From assembly GCA_016125275.1 (NCBI GenBank), contig WGMB01000009.1:390939-454938 (forward strand): a stretch of 64,000 bases of DNA, given 5' to 3'. Of the stretch, positions 51,028 to 59,072 are shown piece by piece (the stretch's first letter is position 1; each line of letters starts with the position of its first letter). The translations under genes were made by a program, and so were the position numbers. The notes below the pieces were generated by a model that made no database searches, was not told the DNA's origin, and worked only from the letters and a program-made list of their open reading frames with translations. Origin of the DNA: Acidobacteriota bacterium (lineage in GTDB: Bacteria; Acidobacteriota; Terriglobia; Bryobacterales; UBA6623).

Positions 51028-51708
51028 CTAGAGCAGGCCGAGCGGCACGTCTTCCAGGCGCGAGAAGGGGTCTTCGCGGTCGTCCTGGACGAAGATCGTG
51101 ATGCGATCGACCACGACCGGTTCGAGCAGGGCCGGCTCGAAGTACTCCCGCAGGAAGGCCAGCAGGGGCTCGGCGGCCAGGTCACTGACCCGGTCGGTGA
51201 GCGTCATGTGGAAGCGGCACTCCTCGAGCACGTAGGGGTAGCCCCAACGGTTCTGCAGCTCGATTTGCCGGGGCGTGAGGCCTTCGGCCGGACGCGGCGT
51301 GATGCGCCGGAAGTCGTCGAGCCGCTGGACGCAGGCGGCGGCGAGCTGATCGACCTCGGGGCAAGGGACGGCGAAACGCAGGGCGAGAAAGCCGGCCAGT
51401 TGGGCGACTTCGAGCGGCGGAGCGTCGATGGGCTCGAGCTCGGAGGCCAGCTCTTCCACGGCGCCCAGCAGATCGTCCTCGGTCTTGCCCGGCGCCAGCT
51501 CGAACGGCGCCTTCAGCGTGGCGTGGAAGCCGTAGTGCTGAGGCTTCTCCGTGAGCTCGGCGATGCGCTCGGGCGAGAAGCCCGGGACCCTGGGCTGCTC
51601 GACGAAATCATCCACAGTCGTATCCCGCCCGAGCCACTGCGAGCCGAGCTGCTCGAGCGGCGACCAAGGGGCTGGAGTGTAGTACAGCGCGTAGCGCGGC
51701 TTCCCCAT
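51028..51708 (-). CDS. 2H phosphoesterase-like protein of the C-P lyase operon (TIGR03223/DUF1045)
   Basis: A 226-residue protein with two H-x-T/S motifs, HATLKAPF near residue 58 and HMTLTDR near 177, that define the 2H phosphoesterase superfamily. It matches the phosphonate-operon protein family TIGR03223. It is the last gene after phnM, seven bases on. In operons without PhnP, such a protein could open the cyclic ribose phosphate product of C-P cleavage; that role is inferred from location and fold. The start MGKPRYALYYTP is the typical family start. Confidence 0.85.
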   Translation of the reverse strand: MGKPRYALYYTPAPWSPLEQLGSQWLGRDTTVDDFVEQPRVPGFSPERIAELTEKPQHYGFHATLKAPFELAPGKTEDDLLGAVEELASELEPIDAPPLEVAQLAGFLALRFAVPCPEVDQLAAACVQRLDDFRRITPRPAEGLTPRQIELQNRWGYPYVLEECRFHMTLTDRVSDLAAEPLLAFLREYFEPALLEPVVVDRITIFVQDDREDPFSRLEDVPLGLL

Positions 51709-51715
51709 CAGGCCA

Positions 51716-52846
51716 TTATGCAACCCGCCGGCCCGCGCGCCACACCTCGACGGCTTGGGGACGCTCGCCGGGCCGCCAGCGGACCCGCAACAGGTCGGCG
51801 CGGAGCCCGACTTGGAGGCGTCCGCGGTCGGCAAGGCCGCCCATCTTGGCGGGGTTGGCGGTGACGGTGGCGACGGCCCGGGGCAGCGGCAGGCCGCCCT
51901 GCTCGTGCAGCAGGAAGGCGCCGTGCAGCAGGCTGACGGGCACGTAGTCCGAGGCGAGCGCGTCGAGCAGGTCGACCTTCGCGAGCTCCAAGGCCGAGAC
52001 GTTGCCCGAGTGCGAGCCGCCGAGCACCACGTTGGGCGCGCCGAGCACGATGCCGAGGCCGAGCTCGCGCGCGGCGCGGGCGGCCCGCTCGGTGGTGGGG
52101 AACTCGCTGATGGTGAGGCCCAGCGCGGCGGCTTCGGCCACGTGCTCGGGCTCGGTGTCGTCGTGGCTGGCCAGGGCCACGTCGCGGTCGGCGACCATTT
52201 CGAGCAGGCGGCGCTGGTTGCGATCGGCCCAGAACTGCTGCTGGGCCTGCTTTTCGGCGATGCGCTCCTCGATCTCCTGGCGGGTGGCCTTGAGCCGCCA
52301 AGCGTAGTACTTGTGATACTTCTCGAGGTCCTGCCACTGGCGCTGGCCGGGGGTGTGGTCCATCAGAGAGACCATGCGCAGCAGGGGGTCGTCTTTGTAC
52401 GGCGCGAACAGGTCGACGGTGGTCTCCTCGACGATCTCGCAGCGCAGGTGGATGTAGTGGTCGGCGCGCAGGGAGTCGCGGGCCTTCTCGGCGCGGATGG
52501 CGGCCACCGACGGGCCGACCAGGTCGCTGCGGTCTTCCGCCGTGCCGAGGCTGATGGAGTCGAAGACGGTGGTGATGCCGGCGCCGGCGATCTGGGCGTC
52601 ATGAGCGGCCAGCGCCGCGCCGGGAGGCCAGCGCACGCTGGGGCGCGGCACGAGGTGGATCTCGAAGTGGTCGGTGTGGACCTCGACGAGGCCGGGCAGC
52701 AGCAGGTCGCCTTCGCAGTCGACGGCGCGGGGCAGAGAGGACGGCGAGGCGTCGACGGCGGCGATGGTTTCGCCCTCGACCAGCAGCGACCCGGACACGA
52801 GGGCTTCGGGCGTGACCAGACGCGCGTTGGTGAACAGCAGGCTCAT
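51716..52846 (-). CDS. phnM: Alpha-D-ribose 1-methylphosphonate 5-triphosphate diphosphatase
   Basis: A 376-residue amidohydrolase-superfamily enzyme. DLLLPGLVEVHTDHFEIHL near residues 47-65 holds the first metal histidines, HIHLRCEIVEE near 130 more, and ALASHDDTEPEHVAEA near 225 the later His-Asp set. It removes pyrophosphate from the ribosyl phosphonate triphosphate produced by PhnGHI and PhnL. Start overlaps phnL stop (ATGA). Length matches the Escherichia coli protein (378). Confidence 0.93.
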   Translation of the reverse strand: MSLLFTNARLVTPEALVSGSLLVEGETIAAVDASPSSLPRAVDCEGDLLLPGLVEVHTDHFEIHLVPRPSVRWPPGAALAAHDAQIAGAGITTVFDSISLGTAEDRSDLVGPSVAAIRAEKARDSLRADHYIHLRCEIVEETTVDLFAPYKDDPLLRMVSLMDHTPGQRQWQDLEKYHKYYAWRLKATRQEIEERIAEKQAQQQFWADRNQRRLLEMVADRDVALASHDDTEPEHVAEAAALGLTISEFPTTERAARAARELGLGIVLGAPNVVLGGSHSGNVSALELAKVDLLDALASDYVPVSLLHGAFLLHEQGGLPLPRAVATVTANPAKMGGLADRGRLQVGLRADLLRVRWRPGERPQAVEVWRAGRRVA

Positions 52847-53544
52847 ACGGCTTGGCGGGCGGCGGAGAGATCGAAGAAGCGGTCGGCGACGGCCACGGCG
52901 GCGTCGCGGTCATGGAAGATGGCGAGGATGGCTGCGCCGCGGTCGCGGGCGCCGCGCACCAGATCGAGAACGCGGGCGGCGTTGGCGGCGTCGAGCGAGG
53001 CGGTGGGCTCGTCGAGCAAAAGGATCGGGTAGTCGGCGGCGAAGGTGCGGGCGATGTTGACGCGCTGCTGCTCGCCGCCGGAGAAGGTGGCCGGCGGCAG
53101 CTCCCAGAGCCGTTCGGGCAAAGCCAGGTGACTCAGAGCGGCGCGGGCGCGGGCTTCGGCGCGCGGGGCGTCGAAGCCGGCGCGGCGGGCGGCGTGGGCG
53201 ACGATTTCGAGCGTGGAGGTGCGCGGAATCACCCGCAGGAACTGGCTGACGTAGCCGAGCGTGCCGCGGCGCAGCGCGAGCACGCGGCGCGGCGGGGCCG
53301 AGGCGACATCGACCAGCTCGTCGCCGTCGCGCACCAGGATGCGGCCCGTGCGCGCCTTGTAGTTGCCGTAGGCCAGCCGCAGCAGGGTGCTCTTGCCCAT
53401 GCCGGAGGGCCCTTGCAGGACCACGCATTCGCCGGGGCGGACCTCGAGCGAGACGTCGTCGAGCACGCGCAGCTCCACGCCGCCGCGCTCGTGCAGGGTG
53501 AACGACTTGGAGAGACCTTCGAGGACCAGGGCGGGGGCGTTCAT
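52843..53544 (-). CDS. phnL: PhnL ABC-type ATPase of the C-P lyase system
   Basis: A 233-residue ABC ATPase. Walker A GPSGMGKST near residue 42, signature FSGGEQQRVNIAR near 146, Walker B ILLLDEPTASLD near 167. It contributes with PhnGHI to forming ribose methylphosphonate triphosphate and associates with the C-P lyase core. It begins in an ATGA overlap with phnK and ends in one with phnM. No transport membrane partner is encoded nearby, in keeping with its non-transport role. Confidence 0.93.
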   Translation of the reverse strand: MNAPALVLEGLSKSFTLHERGGVELRVLDDVSLEVRPGECVVLQGPSGMGKSTLLRLAYGNYKARTGRILVRDGDELVDVASAPPRRVLALRRGTLGYVSQFLRVIPRTSTLEIVAHAARRAGFDAPRAEARARAALSHLALPERLWELPPATFSGGEQQRVNIARTFAADYPILLLDEPTASLDAANAARVLDLVRGARDRGAAILAIFHDRDAAVAVADRFFDLSAARQAV

Positions 53545-54317
53545 GGCGTGAGGACCGAGGCGGCCAGGAGCTGGGTGTAGGGGTGCTGCGGGTCGTCGAG
53601 GAGCTGGTCTGTCAGGCCGGACTCGACCACGCGTCCGCCGCGCATCACCATCATCCGCTCGGCCAGCAGGCGGGCGACGCCCAGGTCGTGCGTCACGATC
53701 ACGGCGGCCAGGCCGAGGTCGTCGGCGAGGCGGCGCAGCAGGTCGAGCAGACGCGCCTGCACGGAGACGTCGAGGCCGCCGGTGGGCTCGTCCATGTAGA
53801 CCAGCTTGGGGCCGCTGACGAGGTTGCGGGCGATCTGCAGGCGCTGCTGCATGCCGCCGGAGAAGGCCAGCGGGAAGTCGTCGATGCGGCCGGCGTCGAT
53901 CTCCACCCGCTCGAGCCACTCCACGGCGGCTTCGCGGATGCGGCCGTAGTGGCGGGCGCCGACGGCCATCAGGCGCTCGCCGACGTTGGCGCCGGCGGTG
54001 ACGCGCAGGCGCAGGCCGTCGCGAGGGTTCTGGCGCACGAAGCCGAGCTCGGTGCGCATGAGCAGGCGGCGGCGGGACTCGCTCAGGGTGAGGAACTCCT
54101 GCCAGTCGTCGCCCGTGAAGCGGTAGGCGATGGAGCCGGCGTCGGGTTCGAGGTTGCCACCGAGACAGTTGAGCAGGGTGGTCTTGCCGGAGCCGGACTC
54201 GCCGACCACGGCGACGACCTCGCCGGCATAGACGTCGAGGTCGACGTCGGCGCAGCCGATGCGGCGGCCGTAGCTCTTGCTGACGCCGCGGACGCGGAGG
54301 ATGGGCTGCTCGGTCAT
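53541..54317 (-). CDS. phnK: PhnK ABC-type ATPase of the C-P lyase system
   Basis: A 258-residue ABC ATPase. Start MTEQPILRVRGVSKSYG, Walker A VGESGSGKTT near residue 38, a long Q-loop region RQNPRDGLRLRVTAG near 90, signature FSGGMQQRLQIAR near 153 and Walker B LVYMDEPTGGLD near 174. PhnK docks onto the PhnGHIJ core and drives conformational change during catalysis. ATGA overlaps on both sides link it tightly to phnJ and phnL translation. Confidence 0.93.
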   Translation of the reverse strand: MTEQPILRVRGVSKSYGRRIGCADVDLDVYAGEVVAVVGESGSGKTTLLNCLGGNLEPDAGSIAYRFTGDDWQEFLTLSESRRRLLMRTELGFVRQNPRDGLRLRVTAGANVGERLMAVGARHYGRIREAAVEWLERVEIDAGRIDDFPLAFSGGMQQRLQIARNLVSGPKLVYMDEPTGGLDVSVQARLLDLLRRLADDLGLAAVIVTHDLGVARLLAERMMVMRGGRVVESGLTDQLLDDPQHPYTQLLAASVLTP

Positions 54318-55240
54318 TGCAGGCCCCCGGCGCCTTGGGGGTCTCGGGCGCCTTGGGAGTCTCCGGCGGCGGCCACGCGCTGGGCGCAGAAGTCGGTGTC
54401 CGAGCAGACGAACATCTTGCCGCCCTGGTCGTCGGTGATGATCTCGTCGAGGTAGACGCCGGAGGAGCCGCACAGCGCGCAGGGGGTGTCGAACTCCTGG
54501 ACCTCGAAGGGGTAGTCGTCGAAGTCGAGGCTGCGGACGCGGGTGTAGGGCGGCACGGCGTAGATGCGCTTCTCGCGGCCTGCGCCGAACAGTTGCAGGG
54601 CCGGGCTGCGGTGCATCTTGGGATTGTCGAACTTGGGCGTGGGCGAGGGCGCCATGACGTAGCGCTCCTCCACCATCACGGGATAGTCGTAGGAGGTGGC
54701 GATGCGGCCGTGGCGGGTGACGTCTTCGTAGAGCTTCACCGACATCAGGCCGTACTCGGAGAGGGCGTGCATGCGCCGGGTCTCGGTCTCGCGCGGCTCG
54801 AGCTTGCGCAGGGGCTCGGGCAGAGGGACCTGGTAGACGAGGATCTGGCCCTCCCGCAAGGGCGTTTCAGGGACGCGGTGGCGGGTCTGGATGAGGGTGG
54901 CCTCGGCGGTGCGCTCGGTGGTGCGGACGCCGGCGACGCGGGCGAAGAACTGGCGGATGCTGACGGCGTTGGTGGTGTCGTCAGCGCCCTGGTCGATGAC
55001 CTTGAGGGTGTCGTCGGGGCCGATGACCGAGGCGGTGACCTGGATGCCGCCGGTGCCCCAGCCGTAGGGCAAGGGCATTTCGCGGCTGGCGAAGGGGACC
55101 TGGTAGCCGGGGACGGCGACGGCCTTGAGCAGCGCGCGGCGGACCATGCGCTTGGTCTGCTCGTCGAGGTAGGCGTAGTTGTAGCCGGGGTTGGTCACTC
55201 GCTCGGCGGGGTTGGTCACTCGCTCGGCGGGGTTGGTCAC
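54314..55240 (-). CDS. phnJ: C-P lyase, radical SAM subunit PhnJ
   Basis: Catalyses the radical cleavage of the carbon-phosphorus bond. The four conserved cysteines appear as CALCGS and FVCSDTDFC near the C-terminus; PYGWGTGGIQVTASVIG, DQGADDTTNAVSIR and FGAGREKRIYAVPP match PhnJ. There are three candidate GTG starts (55240, 55219, 55198), each inside a unit of a 21-bp repeat. The first overlaps the phnI stop (GTGA) and follows GAGGAG at eight bases, so it was chosen; the third gives the length nearest the Escherichia coli protein. The sequence from GYNYAYLDEQTKRM onward is strongly conserved. Confidence 0.95.
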   Translation of the reverse strand: MTNPAERVTNPAERVTNPGYNYAYLDEQTKRMVRRALLKAVAVPGYQVPFASREMPLPYGWGTGGIQVTASVIGPDDTLKVIDQGADDTTNAVSIRQFFARVAGVRTTERTAEATLIQTRHRVPETPLREGQILVYQVPLPEPLRKLEPRETETRRMHALSEYGLMSVKLYEDVTRHGRIATSYDYPVMVEERYVMAPSPTPKFDNPKMHRSPALQLFGAGREKRIYAVPPYTRVRSLDFDDYPFEVQEFDTPCALCGSSGVYLDEIITDDQGGKMFVCSDTDFCAQRVAAAGDSQGARDPQGAGGLQ

Positions 55241-55245
55241 TCGCT
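55187..55245 (-). repeat. 21-bp tandem repeat at the phnI/phnJ junction
   Basis: Two full copies and a third partial copy (17 bases) of the unit AGCGAGTGACCAACCCCGCC plus G (21 bases). Each copy carries GTGA, i.e. a GTG in the phnJ frame overlapping a TGA in the phnI frame. The first TGA is the phnI stop. The array therefore triplicates the coupled stop/start site and adds two V-T-N-P-A-E-R heptads to PhnJ if translation starts at the first GTG. Confidence 0.92.
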
Positions 55246-56319
55246 GGGCTCCTCGGCCCGGCGGCGCATCTTGCGGATCTGCTCGAGCTCGGCCTGAAAG
55301 TCCACGTGGTGGGGCAGCTTGAGGTGCTCGGTGAAGCCGGAGGCCTGGATGTTGTCGCTGTGCATGAGCACGAACTCTTCGTCGCGGGCCGGCGCGTTGG
55401 GCTCCTCGCCGAGCTCGCGGCCGCGCAGGGCTCGGTCGACCAGGGCCATGCTCATGGCCTTGCGCTCGCAGTGGCCGAAGACGAGGCCGTAGCCGCGGGT
55501 GAACTGCGGCGGCTCGGACTTGGAGCCCTTGAACTGGTTGACCATCTGGCACTCGGTGAGCGTGATCTCGCCGATCTCGATGGGGAAGCCGAGCTCGGGC
55601 GGCTCGATCTCGACGGCCGCCTCGCCCACTCGCAGCTCGCCGACGAAGGGGTGCGAGCCGCCGTAGCCGCGCTGGGTGGAGTAGGCCAGCGAGAGCAGGA
55701 AGCCTTCGTCACCGCGGGCCAGGTTCTGCAGGCGCAGGTCGCGCTCGGCGGGCAGGTTGAGGGGCTCGCGGGTGAGGTCGCCGATGGGACGCTCGGGGTC
55801 GGCCGGCGCGGAGGCCTCGATGAGCCCCTGACGGTCGAGGATATCGACCACGCCGGGCACGGCGGCGGGCGGATCGGCGGGGCCGGGCTCGGCGGCCGGG
55901 GCGGCGCCGTTGGTCGCGGCCAGGGAGAAGTCGAGCAGGCGGTGGGTGTAGTCGAAGGTCGGCCCGAGGATCTGGCCGCCGGGCACGTCTTTGAAGGTCG
56001 ACGAGATGCGGCGGCGGACGGTCATGCGGCCGGTTTCGAGCGGCAGCGAATACGCCAGCCGGGGCAGAGTGGTGCGGTAGGCGCGCAGCAGGAAGATGGC
56101 CTCGATGAGGTCGCCGCGGGCCTGCTTGACGGCCAGGGCGGCGAGCTCGGGGTCATAGAGAGAGCCTTCGGCCATCACGCGATGGACGGCGATGGTGAGC
56201 TGCGAGGCGATCTGCTCGACCGAGAGCTCGGGCACGGAGGGGTCGCCGCGGCGCTCCTCGGCCAGCAGCTTGTGGGCGTTGGCGATGGCCCGCTCGCCTC
56301 CCTTGACGGCGACGTACAT
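55237..56319 (-). CDS. phnI: C-P lyase core subunit PhnI
   Basis: A 360-residue core subunit. It starts MYVAVKGGERAIANAHKLL, as in other PhnI proteins, with RVMAEGSLYDPELAALAVKQ near residue 45 and QGLIEASAP near 185, and ITLTECQMVNQFKGS near 250. Together with PhnG, PhnH and PhnL it exchanges adenine of ATP for the phosphonate, and it holds the nucleosidase activity. The gene is two bases after phnH and its stop lies in the first repeat unit at the phnJ junction. Confidence 0.94.
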   Translation of the reverse strand: MYVAVKGGERAIANAHKLLAEERRGDPSVPELSVEQIASQLTIAVHRVMAEGSLYDPELAALAVKQARGDLIEAIFLLRAYRTTLPRLAYSLPLETGRMTVRRRISSTFKDVPGGQILGPTFDYTHRLLDFSLAATNGAAPAAEPGPADPPAAVPGVVDILDRQGLIEASAPADPERPIGDLTREPLNLPAERDLRLQNLARGDEGFLLSLAYSTQRGYGGSHPFVGELRVGEAAVEIEPPELGFPIEIGEITLTECQMVNQFKGSKSEPPQFTRGYGLVFGHCERKAMSMALVDRALRGRELGEEPNAPARDEEFVLMHSDNIQASGFTEHLKLPHHVDFQAELEQIRKMRRRAEEPSE

Positions 56320-56321
56320 GG

Positions 56322-56948
56322 CTAGACGGCCTCCTCGATCGCCGTGGTGCGGGGCAGGCCGGCGAGCTGGGCGCCGGCGACGAAGAAGACGTCGACGCCG
56401 AGCGGGTAGAGGGCGTGGTTGGCGCGCGCCTGGTCCCAGAAGCCGGGAGGCAGCGGGCGCGGGGCGAGCCGGCGGGAGGTCTCGATGCCGGGGCCGCGGA
56501 AGACGGGGCCGGCGGGGTCGAAGGCGTCCACTTGCAGCACGAGCGTGGCGGAGCGGTCCGGGTACTCCTCCTCGCCGCAGCGAAAGGCGCTGAGCCGGGG
56601 GGCCGCGGCGGGGTCGAGCAGCAGGGCGAAGGCGGCCTCGCCGGGCTCAGGGGTCAGCGGGCAGCCGCAGTGGAACAGCAGGAAGTCGCGGATCTCCGGG
56701 CGGTCGGCGCGGGGGTCGAGCCAGACGGGGGTGTCGGCGTCGAACAGCGTGAGCGCGACGGCGGCGGCGGCCGGGCCGAGCGGCTCGGGCGGGCTGGGCG
56801 GGCAGGCGTCCAGCGACAGAGCCTGCATGGGCCCGGCCAGGGCGGCCAGCAGGCTGCGGAAGCAGCGCTGGGCGTCAAGCACGGGGTCGGCGAACCCGGG
56901 AGCCGGCGGGGCGGTGCGAGACGGAGAGGTCCGGGCCGGGGAGGTCAT
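56322..56948 (-). CDS. phnH: C-P lyase core subunit PhnH
   Basis: A 208-residue protein of the PhnH family. GFADPVLDAQRCFRSLLAALAGPMQ near residues 19-43 (the family start region), FLLFHCGCPLTP near 90-101 and PRTTAIEEAV at the terminus match the family. It is a structural part of the PhnGHIJ complex and dimerises in its centre. The first 18 residues are a Ser/Pro/Thr-rich extension. The start overlaps the phnG stop (ATGA). Confidence 0.92.
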   Translation of the reverse strand: MTSPARTSPSRTAPPAPGFADPVLDAQRCFRSLLAALAGPMQALSLDACPPSPPEPLGPAAAAVALTLFDADTPVWLDPRADRPEIRDFLLFHCGCPLTPEPGEAAFALLLDPAAAPRLSAFRCGEEEYPDRSATLVLQVDAFDPAGPVFRGPGIETSRRLAPRPLPPGFWDQARANHALYPLGVDVFFVAGAQLAGLPRTTAIEEAV

Positions 56949-57388
56949 TCGCCGCGCACCATCGTGAAGAATTCGGCGCGGGTGGCCTCGGCCTTGGCGC
57001 GGGCGGCGCGGCGGCGCTCGGCCTGGGCTTTTTCCAGGGGCTCGATGAGCGGGCCGATCAGATCCGGGGACGACTGCAACAGGGCGTCGCAGACGGCGGC
57101 GGTCTCGGCGTGCCAGGGGCGGCGGCCGGAGACGTAGGCGTGGCCGACGGTTCCGTCGTCGAGGGCGACCGAGCAGCGGGTGACGGTCATCTCGCCCAGA
57201 TGGAAGGGGGCGCCGTCGCCGCCGGCGCGTCCGCGCACCATGGTGAGCCCGATTTCGGGCTTGCGCAGCACCTGGTAGGCGGGTTGGAGCCGGAGGGCTT
57301 GCCAGGCTTGGCGCAGATCGGTTTCGGGGGCTTTGGCGAGGGCGCTCATCCAGCGCCGACGCTGCTGCTGTGTCGCTTCTAGTGGCAT
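56945..57388 (-). CDS. phnG: C-P lyase core subunit PhnG
   Basis: A 147-residue protein. RRRWMSALAKAPETDL near residue 10, GEMTVTRCSVALDDGTVGHAYVSGR near 75, and EATRAEFFTMVRGE at the C-terminus match PhnG. The start at 57388 was chosen because GAGGG lies eight bases upstream and the length equals that of the Escherichia coli protein (150); a TTG at 57412 and ATG at 57403 are alternatives. It is the first gene of the phn set and lies only 31 bases after the UnbV-type gene, so a separate promoter is not obvious. Confidence 0.92.
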   Translation of the reverse strand: MPLEATQQQRRRWMSALAKAPETDLRQAWQALRLQPAYQVLRKPEIGLTMVRGRAGGDGAPFHLGEMTVTRCSVALDDGTVGHAYVSGRRPWHAETAAVCDALLQSSPDLIGPLIEPLEKAQAERRRAARAKAEATRAEFFTMVRGE

Positions 57389-57419
57389 TCGTCCAACCCT
57401 CATGAGTACCAAGCCGGTG

Positions 57420-59072
57420 TTACTGTCGGGTCACGGCGACGGCCTGGCCCTGCCGCAGGGTCAGCAGGCGGTCCGATTCGGTCAGGGGAAAACGCTCGCG
57501 GGCGCCGTCGGGCCAGAGGACTTCGAGGGACACGGAGGCGTCGGGCTCTGAGGGACCGAGGCCGAAGTGCGGGCGCGGGTCGCCGGAGCTGAGGTAGCTG
57601 CCGTCGGCGCCGACGGTCCGCAGCAAGGGGGGCGCGGCGGCCCGCCGCAGCGTGGCGCGAGCCCCGTAGGCGTCGCGGCCCTGGCGCGTGAGCAGCCGCA
57701 CGACGAGGCCGCGGGCGGCCGGGGCGGCCTGGTTGAGCAGGAGCTGGGCGGGGCCGTCGGCGTCGTTGACGACCACGTCGATGTCTCCGTCGTTGTCGAG
57801 GTCGCCGAAGGCCGCGCCGCGGCTGACGCCGGCGCGGCGCAGGGCGGGGCCGGCCTGCGCGGAGACGTCGGTAAAGCCGGCGGCGCCGTCGTTGCGGAAG
57901 AGCTGGTTGGGCTGGCCGTAGGGGAAGGGCTCGCGGGAGGCTGCGTCGGGCCGGGTGACGTGGCCGTTGACGGCGAACAGATCGAGGTCGCCGTCGTTGT
58001 CGAAGTCGAACCAGAGCACGCCGAAGCCGGTGGCGGCGAGGCTGGCGGCGGCCAGACCGGAGGCGGCAGTGACGTCTTCGAAGGCGCCGGAGCCGTCGTT
58101 GCGGTACAGCGTGCTGCTCTCGCCGCGGATGTGGGTGACGAACAGGTCGAGGTCGCCGTCGCCGTCGTAGTCGCCCGCCGTCACGCCCATGCCCGCTTCG
58201 GCCATCCCGTCCTGATTGTAGGCGGCTCCGGCGAGCAGGGCGTCGTCGACAAAGCGTCCGCCGCCTTGGTTGAGCCAGAGCTGATTGGGGGACTTGTCGT
58301 TGGCGACGTAGAGGTCGGGCCGGCCGTCGCCGTTGAAGTCCGCCGCCGCCACGCCGAGGCCGGCGCCGAAGGCCTGGTCGACGCCGGCTTGGGCCGAGAC
58401 GTCGCGGAAGCGGCCGCCGCCGAGGTTGCGGTAGAGGCGGTCGGGCAGCGGGGGGTACTCCAGGGGGCTGCAGTAGTCGAGCACGCCGGTGGGCCCGCGG
58501 CACTGCTTGGCGCCGGCGTCGGTGAAGCCGTTGTAGCGGGTGAGAAAGAGGTCGAGCAGTCCGTCGGCGTCGAAGTCGAAGAAGGCGGCCGAGGCGCCGA
58601 AGCCGGGGTCGCCAAGGCCGGAGCCTTCGCCGGCTTCGCGGAAGGTTCCGTCGCCCTGGTTGAGCCAGAGCCGATCGGGGCCGTAGCGGCTGACGAACAG
58701 GTCGATGTCGCCGTCGTTGTCGACATCGGCGGCGGCCACGCCCATGCCGTGGCCGGATTCGCCGGGGCGGGTTTCGACGAGGAGGCCTGCCCGCCGGGTG
58801 ACGTCCTCGAAAGCCAACCGGCCGTCTTCGGCGAGGCGGCTGCGGAAGAGGCGGTCGGAGCCGGCGCCCTGGACGAAGTAGACGTCGAGGTCGCCGTCGC
58901 CGTCATAGTCGAGCAGGCCGACGCCGGAGCCCATGATCTCCGGGATGCGGAAGCGGCCCTCGGCGCCGGCGACGTGGCGGAAGCCGAGACCGGCGGAGTC
59001 GGCGGCGTCGACGAAGAGGTCGCCCGCGACGGCGGGAGCGAGCAGGAGCAAGGCGGCCGCGAAGAGCTTCAT
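57420..59072 (-). CDS. FG-GAP / ASPIC-UnbV (CRTAC1-like) secreted protein
   Basis: A 550-residue exported protein with a signal peptide (LFAAALLLLAPAVAGD) and about seven FG-GAP/VCBS-type repeats carrying calcium-binding D-x-D-x-D-x(3)-D loops (for example DYDGDGDLDVYF, DVDNDGDIDLFV, DFNGDGRPDLYV). A C-terminal ASPIC/UnbV domain carries LLTRQGRDAYGARATL and SLEVLWPDGARERF. It should fold as a beta-propeller outside the cytoplasm. The combination with an upstream TPR gene is recurrent in Acidobacteria. The start overlaps the TPR gene stop (ATGA). Confidence 0.9.
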   Translation of the reverse strand: MKLFAAALLLLAPAVAGDLFVDAADSAGLGFRHVAGAEGRFRIPEIMGSGVGLLDYDGDGDLDVYFVQGAGSDRLFRSRLAEDGRLAFEDVTRRAGLLVETRPGESGHGMGVAAADVDNDGDIDLFVSRYGPDRLWLNQGDGTFREAGEGSGLGDPGFGASAAFFDFDADGLLDLFLTRYNGFTDAGAKQCRGPTGVLDYCSPLEYPPLPDRLYRNLGGGRFRDVSAQAGVDQAFGAGLGVAAADFNGDGRPDLYVANDKSPNQLWLNQGGGRFVDDALLAGAAYNQDGMAEAGMGVTAGDYDGDGDLDLFVTHIRGESSTLYRNDGSGAFEDVTAASGLAAASLAATGFGVLWFDFDNDGDLDLFAVNGHVTRPDAASREPFPYGQPNQLFRNDGAAGFTDVSAQAGPALRRAGVSRGAAFGDLDNDGDIDVVVNDADGPAQLLLNQAAPAARGLVVRLLTRQGRDAYGARATLRRAAAPPLLRTVGADGSYLSSGDPRPHFGLGPSEPDASVSLEVLWPDGARERFPLTESDRLLTLRQGQAVAVTRQ

